Assembly (NCBI GenBank): GCA_964454685.1
Contig: CAYVTZ010000002.1
Span: 62,001-126,000 of the forward strand
Direction of reading: 5' to 3'
Length of the DNA: 64,000 nt
Source of the DNA: CAYVTZ01 sp964454685
GTDB taxonomy: Bacteria; Bacillota; Clostridia; Christensenellales; Christensenellaceae
Shown: positions 23,522 to 30,624 of the stretch, piece by piece
Position numbering within the stretch: the stretch's first letter is position 1
Layout: every line of letters starts with the position of its first letter
Made by a program: the position numbers and the translations under genes
Notes under the pieces: model-generated
The model's input: the letters and a program-made list of their open reading frames with translations, nothing else
Told to the model about the DNA's origin: nothing
The model's database searches: none

Positions 23522-24760
23522 TTATCTAATCTGCCCATTACCGTCGATCACATATTTCACCGTAGTCAATTCCTCCAGACCCATCGGGCCGCGCGCATGC
23601 AGCTTTTGTGTGGAAATACCGATCTCCGCGCCAAATCCAAATTCAAAACCATCCGTAAAGCGCGTAGAAGCGTTCACATACACCGCCGCCGCGTCCACTT
23701 CCTCTTTAAACTTTTGCGCATTCGTATAGCTATTGGTCACAATCGCCTCGGAATGTCCCGTTCCATGCCGGTTGATGTGCGCAATCGCCTCATCCACATC
23801 GTCCACCACCTTCACGGAAATGATGTAGTCTAGATATTCCGTGCTGTAATCCTCTTCACTCGCCGCTGCCGCGCCAAATTTTTGGCAGGCCTCGCAACCG
23901 CGAATTTCCACGTTATGCGCCCGCAGCTGCTCAAACACCTTGGGCAAAAACGCAGCCGAAACCGCACTGTGCACCAGCAGACTCTCCGCCGCATTGCACA
24001 CCGCCGGACGCGTGGTTTTCGCGTTGATGGTGATGGCGCTTGCCATCTCCAAGTCCGCAGTCTCATCCACAAAAATGTGGCAGTTCCCTACCCCGGTCTC
24101 AATCACAGGCACCGTGGCGTTCTTCACCACCGATTGGATCAGCCCTGCGCCCCCGCGCGGAATCAGCACATCAATCATACCATTAAGCCCCATCATAAAG
24201 GTCGCCGCATCACGCGAGGTATCTTCAATCAGTCCCACTGCGCCCTCCGGCAATCCGGCCTGCGCACCCGCCTGCTTGAGCACATTGATGATTGCGATAT
24301 TGGAATAAATCGCCTCGCTGCCGCCCTTGAGCACCGTCGCGTTTCCCGTCTTCAGGCAAAGTCCTACCGCGTCCGCCGTCACATTGGGGCGCGCTTCATA
24401 GATAATGCCCACCACCCCCATCGGTACGCGCTGCTTGGCGATCATCAGCCCGTTCGGTCTGCGCGTCGCATGCATCACCTCTCCCACCGGATCCGGCAGC
24501 ATGGCAATGTCACTCAGCCCCTGCGCCATCGCTTCTACGCGAGCGGGCGTAAGTGCCAAACGATCAACCAACGCCTCCGTCCTGCCCTTTTCCCGCGCCG
24601 CCTGCACATCCAGCGCATTTTGCTCAAGAATGGTGTCTACGCTCGCGCGCAATCCTGCCGCCATTGCGTTCAATATGTCGTTTTTTTGCTTTGTCGTCAA
24701 CTTTGCAAGCGCCATCTTCGCCTGCTTCGCCGCCTGCGCCACACACAATACAGATTCCAT
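23522..24760 (-). CDS. proA: Gamma-glutamyl phosphate reductase
   Basis: NADPH-dependent step of proline synthesis. 412 aa from ATG 24760 (AGAGGA upstream). Family motifs: KQRVPMGVVGIIYEARPNVT, KTGNATVLKGGSEA, PRGGAGLI and a catalytic-Cys region ARPAVCNAAESLLVH. proB, its usual partner, is absent from this window; instead argH follows, an uncommon pairing that may reflect a shared proline/arginine unit. Confidence 0.96.
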   Translation of the reverse strand: MESVLCVAQAAKQAKMALAKLTTKQKNDILNAMAAGLRASVDTILEQNALDVQAAREKGRTEALVDRLALTPARVEAMAQGLSDIAMLPDPVGEVMHATRRPNGLMIAKQRVPMGVVGIIYEARPNVTADAVGLCLKTGNATVLKGGSEAIYSNIAIINVLKQAGAQAGLPEGAVGLIEDTSRDAATFMMGLNGMIDVLIPRGGAGLIQSVVKNATVPVIETGVGNCHIFVDETADLEMASAITINAKTTRPAVCNAAESLLVHSAVSAAFLPKVFEQLRAHNVEIRGCEACQKFGAAAASEEDYSTEYLDYIISVKVVDDVDEAIAHINRHGTGHSEAIVTNSYTNAQKFKEEVDAAAVYVNASTRFTDGFEFGFGAEIGISTQKLHARGPMGLEELTTVKYVIDGNGQIR

Positions 24761-24914
24761 ACTCGTATCCTCTTTCCGCATGATAATCGGTTCATTGATT
24801 TTTAGTATAACAAAAAAAGGCATAAAATGAAATGAGTAATTTCCCGAACCGGAAAATCCGACTCCTCTTTGTTTACACTTTATTTGTATCGTGCTAAAAT
24901 AGAATAAAAAATAA

Positions 24915-25145
24915 GACGGGGGATCGGCATACCATGCCCCCTATCTTCCGATGCTTGTTTTCGCCTTGTTGTTTGGCTTCTCCCATTTCCCCAATACGCT
25001 AAACTTGCTGAATGCCACAACCGCAATAGGGCTTTTGTATGGCTTCTGCCGATGGAAAATGAAGCATTGCACCTTGCTGTCTCTTTCACCGGCGCACGGC
25101 TTGCAGGATGCATTCAATATTCTGTTAAGCTTTTTTATGCTCTGA
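24915..25145 (+). pseudogene. Remnant of a CPBP intramembrane protease
   Basis: The frame from 24915 to the stop at 25145 encodes YLPMLVFALLFGFSHF, a glycine-containing helix and HGLQDAFN, which match motif 2 (FxxxH) and the HxxxN/D end of CPBP (Abi) proteases. The EExxxR motif and the first helices are missing, an in-frame TAA stands at 24912, and no ribosome site precedes the ATG at 24951. It sits between proA and the HATPase gene, where hydrogenase structural genes often lie in relatives. Confidence 0.5.
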
Positions 25146-25150
25146 TTCCC

Positions 25151-25702
25151 TCACACCACTTGCCACTTCTCCGGGAACATCTCCTGCAAATTTTCTTTCA
25201 GCCACATCGAAACGTCCGGCAAATTGACGGGCACCTCCGCCCCCAACGTTGCCTTGATTTCGCGTGTATCCAGCGTTTGAGTCTCCCCGTCAATGCAAAC
25301 TGTAATCAGAAAATCAAAATCAGGGTTGCAAACAATCAGCGTGTGCACCGTGCCCGCAAAATCCCCAATAGGCTGCCGGTCAATATGATCCAGCACATAT
25401 TCCGCTCGCACCCGCGTGCCGATTCCCGGTTCGGATTCAATGGCAAAACTGCCGCCCGTGTCCTCTGCACCGTCTTTAAATAAAGAAATCCCCAGTCCTA
25501 CGCGTCGTGTTGTACGCGTAGTCACAAAGGGATTCGTTACCTGTTCCAGCATCTGCGCGCTCATTCCGCAGCCGTCATCGCCAATTTCCACAATCAGGCG
25601 ATTCTGTTTGGTCCATATGGACAGAGATATCTCGATCAAGCGCGCCTGTGCGCGCAGCGAGTTCTCCACGATGTCCATGATGTGCAGCGCGATTTCTTTC
25701 AT
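25151..25702 (-). CDS. HATPase-domain protein of the hydrogenase-associated cluster
   Basis: 183 aa. HIMDIVENSLRA, GDDGCGMS and GLGISLFKDGAE are the N, G1 and G2 boxes of a histidine-kinase-type ATPase, with no phosphoacceptor histidine domain and no membrane helix. The last 80 residues are not recognised. In Clostridia such a protein commonly stands beside the NuoE-like subunit of trimeric [FeFe] hydrogenases. Its ATG overlaps the stop of the NuoE-like gene by one base (TGATG), so they are coupled. Confidence 0.8.
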   Translation of the reverse strand: MKEIALHIMDIVENSLRAQARLIEISLSIWTKQNRLIVEIGDDGCGMSAQMLEQVTNPFVTTRTTRRVGLGISLFKDGAEDTGGSFAIESEPGIGTRVRAEYVLDHIDRQPIGDFAGTVHTLIVCNPDFDFLITVCIDGETQTLDTREIKATLGAEVPVNLPDVSMWLKENLQEMFPEKWQVV

Positions 25703-26187
25703 CAGCTATTTTGGAATTGTGCGATAATTCCGGGGATGTCCTCCGGCTTCAAGCGTCCGAACACCTGATCGTTCACCATAATGACGGGGGCAAGCCCGCA
25801 GCAGCCAAGGCAGCGCGTCGCTTCCAACGTAAAAATATTATCCGGCGTTGTGGTGCCCGGCTTGGTCTGCAATTCCTCCGCCAGCTTGTTCAGAATGCCT
25901 TCCGCCTTTTTCACATAGCAGGCGGTACCCATGCACACACCCACGATAAATTCGCCCTTCGGCTCCAAAGCAAATTGAGAGTAAAACGTCGCAACGCCAT
26001 AAATGTCAGACATCGGAATCTGCAATTCTTCGGAAATAAAACGCTGCACATCAAAGCTCAGCGACCCGAAAATCTCCTGCGCCCGCTGCATAATGGGCAT
26101 CAAAGGGCCCGGCTTCTCCGCCGTCTCCTTGATATAAACGCTTAACTCGTCATACTTCGGCTTCAACTCTGTGGATATTGTGGACAT
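25702..26187 (-). CDS. NuoE/HydC-like [2Fe-2S] thioredoxin-fold protein
   Basis: 161 aa. The helical N-terminus and IYGVATFYSQF lead to a thioredoxin-like domain with the cluster ligands CMGTAC and CLGCCG. This is the 24-kDa NADH dehydrogenase subunit family that also forms the small subunit of bifurcating [FeFe] hydrogenases. The usual partners HydB (NuoF-like) and HydA are not in the window. GGAGG precedes ATG 26187; transcription probably starts at 26374. Confidence 0.92.
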   Translation of the reverse strand: MSTISTELKPKYDELSVYIKETAEKPGPLMPIMQRAQEIFGSLSFDVQRFISEELQIPMSDIYGVATFYSQFALEPKGEFIVGVCMGTACYVKKAEGILNKLAEELQTKPGTTTPDNIFTLEATRCLGCCGLAPVIMVNDQVFGRLKPEDIPGIIAQFQNS

Positions 26188-26380
26188 GTAAAAACCTCCA
26201 AAAATAATTCTCTGTCGTTCGGATTTTTGCGGCAGCTTGTGAGCTTCGTTTCACAAAAATGCCATCCGATTGCGATGGACCGTTGCGCCATGCTTCTACC
26301 CATCAAAATGATGTTCCTCGGCATTCACGCATCAATCTCATGCACCTACCAGCGGCACACCCGCTCAATGGTATTATTAT

Positions 26381-26410
26381 ATCATATTTTGTAAAATTGT
26401 GTCTAGTCAA
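26381..26410 (-). promoter_or_regulatory. Promoter of the NuoE-like/HATPase pair
   Basis: Minus-strand TTGACT (26410-26405), 18-base spacer, TATGAT (26386-26381), with an overlapping TATAAT a few bases on. The -35 overlaps the 3' end of the PHP gene, so the pair can be expressed apart from the HydS cluster. The leader is about 185 bases. Confidence 0.7.
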
Positions 26411-27117
26411 TCCAATATATTTTTCCCACCACCCAGCAAGCGCAATACGCCCGCCACCGAATACTCCTCCGGCATCAGCGCGTGCACCGGCTCACTGATG
26501 TCCGCCAACTGGTGCGCATCCGAGTTGTGTATCTCCGCAAAGCCGGAAATATTTCCCAACACAGGCAAATGTTCCGCTACTTCTATGGTCTTAAATTGAA
26601 TGTCCCGCGGGAAAAATCCCAAGTTCGCCAGAATAGAATTGGCGTCCTTGTTCACGTGTGCCGGCACAGCAACACCGCCAAACGCCGCAATTCTTCGTAC
26701 ACACTCACTAATGTCAAAGGGCAGCGCCTGAATCAGCAGTTTTTCCAGTGTGCCGATCTGCTCATCCTGCTCATTCAAAATCTGCTGCTCCCCAAAGAAA
26801 TCCGGACGATTGGGGAACTCCGGCAACGCCGCGTAAACCATATCTCCGAACGCGCATGCCGCGTCCAGCGTTTCAAAATACGCCAGCAGGTGCACTTCTT
26901 CCGCTGTGTTCAGTTCGATCCCCGGCACCACAATCAAATCCAGGTCGCGCGCCGCAGCCATCACCGCAGGCAGATTGTGTGTCGCATTGTGATCGCACAC
27001 CGCAATCACCTGCAAGCCCTTTAACACCGCCATATTTACAATGTTGTTCGGGGTCATTTCCTCCTGAGCGCAGGGAGAAAGTGCCGAATGGATGTGCAAA
27101 TCATAAAAGCAGCGCAT
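26407..27117 (-). CDS. PHP-domain phosphoesterase
   Basis: 236 aa. DLHIHSALSPC, VCDHNATHNLP, PGIELNT, and the late motifs AHVNKDANS and NSDAHQ supply the metal ligands of the PHP fold. Relatives include nucleoside/phosphatase enzymes and histidinol phosphatase. Here it is coupled to the DRTGG gene (TAATG overlap) and belongs to the HydS cluster; a role in turning over a small signalling nucleotide or phosphorylated partner is a guess. Confidence 0.85.
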   Translation of the reverse strand: MRCFYDLHIHSALSPCAQEEMTPNNIVNMAVLKGLQVIAVCDHNATHNLPAVMAAARDLDLIVVPGIELNTAEEVHLLAYFETLDAACAFGDMVYAALPEFPNRPDFFGEQQILNEQDEQIGTLEKLLIQALPFDISECVRRIAAFGGVAVPAHVNKDANSILANLGFFPRDIQFKTIEVAEHLPVLGNISGFAEIHNSDAHQLADISEPVHALMPEEYSVAGVLRLLGGGKNILD

Positions 27118-27455
27118 TACCGTCCGATTCCAAGATCACTCATTTCACAGCACAGCGCATACGCCGTTTTCGCAGACGAAAAGACCGGCACTGCTTCCTC
27201 CGTCGCCTTTTGCAGCGTCGCCGCAGGCACTTCGATCTTCTCCGGCACAATGATGCAGGCAAAGTCATGTAGCACTGCCACCGCAATCACATTCAGGTGT
27301 GTTTGCACTGTGATCCATGCCATACCTTCCTCGCCACGAGCCATCACCCAGCTCAGCAAGTCGCAAACACAGCCGTCCCGCACCTGTGCTTCTAAAGAAA
27401 CACCTTCATTGAGCAGCGTCAAATCCAGCTTTTGCGCAAATTCCTTTGTTGTCAT
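27117..27455 (-). CDS. DRTGG-domain protein, 112 aa
   Basis: A single small domain with CDLLSWVMARG and AWITVQTHLNVIAVAVL, the pattern of DRTGG domains found in phosphotransacetylase and HPr-kinase-like proteins. ATG 27455 overlaps the HydS stop (ATGA) and AAGGAGG stands 7 bases upstream; longer in-frame starts would lie within HydS. It resembles the protein at 29194-29547, so the cluster has two DRTGG paralogues flanking HydS. Confidence 0.8.
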   Translation of the reverse strand: MTTKEFAQKLDLTLLNEGVSLEAQVRDGCVCDLLSWVMARGEEGMAWITVQTHLNVIAVAVLHDFACIIVPEKIEVPAATLQKATEEAVPVFSSAKTAYALCCEMSDLGIGR

Positions 27456-28771
27456 TCCGTTTCCTCCTTTTCCTGTGCGGTATCTTTGCTTGCCAAATCC
27501 ACCATTTCCTCTGCCAGAAAACGCACCTTCTCCTTCAACAGAAAAATGCAATCCAATGAGCTCGCGTATCCGCGCACAATGTCCTCCGCCAGCGCGCGAC
27601 AGCTTGGCGCGCCGCAACTGCCACAGTCCATGCCCGGCAGTCCCTTCACCAGCGTTTCAATCAGTTGTATCTTTTCGAGCGCCACCAGCCTGTCCGCATC
27701 CAGCTTCATCACATCCAACGGCTCAATTTCCGCCTCCGCGTTGGCAACGCCCGCCTCCGCATACTGCTGCGCGCTCACTTCGTTTTCTTGCGTCACGCCC
27801 AGCATGTCGCAAATATTTTTGATGCGATTGCTTGCCACGTATGTGCTCTCAAACGCCAGCGGGCCGCCTACGCAACCACCGTTGCAGGAAAGCCCCTCAA
27901 AAAAATCCAAGTCCTTGAGCTTGTCGTTTTCAATGTCCTCCAATGCCTTGGCAACTCGCCCGATGCCGTCCACCGCCATCGCATTGTGCACGCCCACCGA
28001 TCGCAGCTCACCGCCGCTGTTTGCCCAGCCCACGCCTTTTGCGGATGCCTGCTCACCGGAAAACTCTTTCTTCTCCGATGTTTTCAGCTGCCCTGCCAGC
28101 AGCCCGTACACTTCCAGTATGGATATCGCACCGTCCACGTCGCTGTGCACTTTAGAAAGCGGCGAACGAATGCTCGTCACCTTCGCGGGGCACGGCGTGA
28201 TGAAAAATGCTCCAATCTCCGCTTCCTTCACTTTGTGCTTCTCCGCAAATTCACGCTTTGCCACCTTTGCGGCAACTTCCATCGGTGCATCCACATCAAT
28301 CACGTGATCCAGCAGTTCCGGAAAACGCACCTGAATCAGCCGAACCACAGCCGGACACGCCGAGGAAATCAACGGCTTGTTGTGCGGCTTTTCCAGACGC
28401 TTTGCGATCGCTTTGGCGCAAATCTCCGCGCCTCGCGCCACTTCAAACACCTCGTCAAACCCCATCATTTTCAGGCCGGAAAGCAGCCGCTCCACACTGC
28501 CCAGCAGTTTAAACTGCGCATACAGCGCAGGCGCAGGCAACGCGATGGAATATTTATAATTTGTAATCATAGACAGCGGGTCGGTCACCGCATATTTTGC
28601 ATGATACGGGCACACCCGAATGCACTCGCCGCAATCGATGCAGCGCTCCGCTAAAATTTTCGCCTTCCCTTTCTGCACACGAATCGCCTCTGTGGGGCAT
28701 CGTTTGATGCAGTTGGTACAGCCAGAACACTTTTCCTTTTCCAGTCTTACCGAATGAAAATATCTTTCCAT
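27452..28771 (-). CDS. hydS: Group C (HydS-type) sensory [FeFe] hydrogenase
   Basis: 439 aa from ATG 28771 (GAGGTT upstream). Two 4Fe-4S clusters at Cys15/18/21/25 and Cys44/47/50/54 precede the H-cluster domain. All four H-cluster cysteines are kept: Cys139 (SSACPAVV), Cys194 (TPCPAKV), Cys296 and Cys300 (LSCNGGC). The residue before Cys139, the proton-relay Cys in catalytic hydrogenases, is Ala138, as reported for sensory HydS. A C-terminal Fe-S domain has Cys383/386/391/408. No PAS domain follows, unlike the longer HydS proteins. Together with the ATPase, DRTGG and PHP genes this suggests hydrogen sensing rather than bulk catalysis. Confidence 0.9.
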   Translation of the reverse strand: MERYFHSVRLEKEKCSGCTNCIKRCPTEAIRVQKGKAKILAERCIDCGECIRVCPYHAKYAVTDPLSMITNYKYSIALPAPALYAQFKLLGSVERLLSGLKMMGFDEVFEVARGAEICAKAIAKRLEKPHNKPLISSACPAVVRLIQVRFPELLDHVIDVDAPMEVAAKVAKREFAEKHKVKEAEIGAFFITPCPAKVTSIRSPLSKVHSDVDGAISILEVYGLLAGQLKTSEKKEFSGEQASAKGVGWANSGGELRSVGVHNAMAVDGIGRVAKALEDIENDKLKDLDFFEGLSCNGGCVGGPLAFESTYVASNRIKNICDMLGVTQENEVSAQQYAEAGVANAEAEIEPLDVMKLDADRLVALEKIQLIETLVKGLPGMDCGSCGAPSCRALAEDIVRGYASSLDCIFLLKEKVRFLAEEMVDLASKDTAQEKEETE

Positions 28772-28778
28772 GACAACC

Positions 28779-29192
28779 TCAAATACCAAACCTCATGGTC
28801 ACCGTCGTTCCGGCAGGCGAAGATTCAATGTGCATATCGTCGCTGTTCCGGTTCATGTTCGGCAAGCCCATGCCCGCGCCAAAGCCCATCTCACGCACGC
28901 TGTCCGATGCCGTGGAATACCCCTCCCGCATCGCAAGATCAATGTCCGGAATGCCCGGGCCGCAGTCTGCGCACACAATGGTGATGGATTCTGCGTCAAT
29001 GGTCAACAGCATCTTTCCCCCTAAGCTGTGTATGACCATGTTGATCTCCGCCTCATAAGAAGCAATGGCGATTTTACGAATCAGTGAAGGATCGATGCCC
29101 ATTTGTTTGAGCTTGTTTTTGATCCGTGAAGAAATCTCTCCCGCAGCCGCAAAATCATCCTTATGTACATCGTATTCTCGTGTGTATATCAT
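28779..29192 (-). CDS. RsbW/RsbT-like ATP-binding regulator
   Basis: 137 aa. A GHKL ATPase domain alone: ASYEAEINMVIHS (N box), DCGPGIPD (G1) and GAGMGLPNMNR (G2), as in anti-sigma factor kinases. ATG 29192 has GGGGAG upstream and lies one base after the stop of the DRTGG gene; it ends 7 bases before HydS. It would be the natural phosphosignalling partner of the sensory hydrogenase. No STAS partner is seen in the window, although the truncated PP2C phosphatase at the left edge belongs to the same class of pathway. Confidence 0.85.
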   Translation of the reverse strand: MIYTREYDVHKDDFAAAGEISSRIKNKLKQMGIDPSLIRKIAIASYEAEINMVIHSLGGKMLLTIDAESITIVCADCGPGIPDIDLAMREGYSTASDSVREMGFGAGMGLPNMNRNSDDMHIESSPAGTTVTMRFGI

Positions 29193-29193
29193 G

Positions 29194-29547
29194 TCACGCT
29201 CCCCGCATTCCGCCTTTGATACCACTTTCATACAGCATACCGCACGCCGTAAACATGGGATGATCTGTCGAAAGCAGCACGATCCCCATTTCATCCGCCA
29301 TATCAATCAAATCCTGCGGCGGACGCTTTCCTCTCACAAACATAATGCAGCGGATATCCACCATGTCTGCCGTGCGGATGGTGTTGATGTTGCACAGCCC
29401 AGTCAGCAAAATCGCATCATGCTTGGTGAATGCCAGCACATCACTCATCATGTCCGATCCACACGCACAGTGGATTTCCAAATCGACGCGCTCCGCGCCG
29501 CAAAGAATCTCAGCTCCCAAAAGTTTCGCAATTTCCGAGATTATCAT
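29194..29547 (-). CDS. DRTGG-domain protein, 117 aa (first gene of the HydS cluster)
   Basis: One DRTGG-like domain: IAKLLGAEILCG, CGSDMMSDVLAF, LLTGLCNINTIRTADMV and RCIMFVRGKRP. Related to the 112-residue protein at 27117. It opens the cluster: a 48-base gap separates it from the dCMP deaminase gene, and GGAGG stands before ATG 29547. Function unknown; likely an effector or partner of HydS signalling. Confidence 0.8.
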   Translation of the reverse strand: MIISEIAKLLGAEILCGAERVDLEIHCACGSDMMSDVLAFTKHDAILLTGLCNINTIRTADMVDIRCIMFVRGKRPPQDLIDMADEMGIVLLSTDHPMFTACGMLYESGIKGGMRGA

Positions 29548-29595
29548 GTATGTTCCTCCATATCAATCACTTACGGTTTTTTCGATGCCATGGCA

Positions 29596-30042
29596 TCATT
29601 TATATTGTTCTACCACAATATCAGCTTGGTCAAATATTTGTTTGGCAAATTCATCCGGATACGAATGGATATAGACAATGCGCTCCACACCTGCGTTCAC
29701 GATCATCTTCGCACAAATCGAGCAAGGCTGATGGGTGCAATACATCGTCGCACCGTCAATGCTCACGCCAATTTTAGCCGCCTGAATGATGGCGTTCTGC
29801 TCCGCATGGATGGCATAGCACAGCTCATGACGTTCGCCGGATGGGATTCCCAGATTGTTTCGCAGGCATTCCCCGCGCTCCTTGCAGCTCATCAATCCCG
29901 ATGGCGCACCGTTATAGCCCGTCGTCAAAATCCGCTTGTTTTTGACAATGATCGCGCCAACGCTGCGATTCGGTTTATAGCAACTGGACCATTTTGCGAT
30001 TTCCTCTGCCAGATCAATAAATCGTTTGTCCCATTTGTCCAT
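29596..30042 (-). CDS. dCMP deaminase (ComEB-like)
   Basis: 148 aa zinc deaminase: the HAEQNAI and PCSICAK motifs bind zinc and carry the catalytic Glu, and TGYNGAPSGL is the substrate loop of dCMP deaminases. It makes dUMP for thymidylate synthesis. GGAGGGAA precedes ATG 30042. The enzyme has no evident connection to the hydrogenase genes downstream, although the short gap would allow read-through. Confidence 0.93.
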   Translation of the reverse strand: MDKWDKRFIDLAEEIAKWSSCYKPNRSVGAIIVKNKRILTTGYNGAPSGLMSCKERGECLRNNLGIPSGERHELCYAIHAEQNAIIQAAKIGVSIDGATMYCTHQPCSICAKMIVNAGVERIVYIHSYPDEFAKQIFDQADIVVEQYK

Positions 30043-30216
30043 GTTCCGTTCCCTCCAAATCTTCTATATAATATTACGTTCTATTTTACATTGTTTTTTT
30101 TTGATATGATAGCACGATTTATGAAGATATTCAAAGATATTTGTAGCATATAAGAGCATTTTAATTTTATTTTGCACAAAATCAAATTTTAGGCCTATTT
30201 TCAAAATATTGTTTGT

Positions 30217-30245
30217 TTGCGAAAACACGCTAAAATCGGTATGAT
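30217..30245 (+). promoter_or_regulatory. groESL promoter
   Basis: TTGCGA (30217-30222), 17-base spacer, TATGAT (30240-30245). It lies immediately upstream of the CIRCE operator. The preceding stretch (30043-30216) is AT-rich and holds no gene. Confidence 0.7.
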
Positions 30246-30258
30246 AAGCATAGCAAAA

Positions 30259-30285
30259 TTAGCACTCATTTGTATTGAGTGCTAA
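30259..30285 (+). promoter_or_regulatory. CIRCE operator (HrcA site)
   Basis: TTAGCACTC, a 9-base spacer and GAGTGCTAA: a perfect CIRCE inverted repeat. It predicts HrcA repression of groESL, relieved by heat or misfolded protein. hrcA is not in the window. Confidence 0.97.
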
Positions 30286-30311
30286 CAAAAAAACTTTCAG
30301 GAGGTATTACT

Positions 30312-30596
30312 ATGACAATCAAACCGTTAGCAGACAGAGTCGTAATCAAGTCTGTGGAAGCAGAAGAAACAACCAAAAGCGGCATCGTGTTGCCCGGCAC
30401 AGCAAAGGAAAAACCGCAGGTAGCCGAGGTGGTTGAGGTTGGACCCGGCGGCGTTGTGGACGGCAAAGAAATTAAAATGGAAGTAGCGAAGGGCGATAAA
30501 GTACTGTATTCCAAATATGCAGGAACCGAAGTGAAAATCGACGGCAACGAATATATCATCGTTCGTCAGTCTGATATTCTCGCAATCGTAAAATAA
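30312..30596 (+). CDS. groES: Co-chaperonin GroES
   Basis: 94 aa, the ten-kilodalton lid of the GroEL chamber. Starts MTIKPLADRVVIK and includes the mobile-loop segment EETTKSGIVLPG and the roof region. AGGAGG stands just before ATG 30312; an in-frame upstream ATG at 30279 lies inside the CIRCE element and is not used. CIRCE-controlled operon with groEL, 28 bases downstream. Confidence 0.98.
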   Translation: MTIKPLADRVVIKSVEAEETTKSGIVLPGTAKEKPQVAEVVEVGPGGVVDGKEIKMEVAKGDKVLYSKYAGTEVKIDGNEYIIVRQSDILAIVK

Positions 30597-30624
30597 ACAA
30601 CGAGATTAATAGGAGGCAAAAAAT

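Noticed and set aside
27665..28654. A 329-codon frame antisense to hydS
   Set aside because: Shadow frame with no recognisable motif.
28779..29306. Longer N-terminus (38 extra codons) for the RsbW-like protein
   Set aside because: The extra segment is the antisense-like overlap with the DRTGG gene; ATG 29192 has GGGGAG and the right family start.
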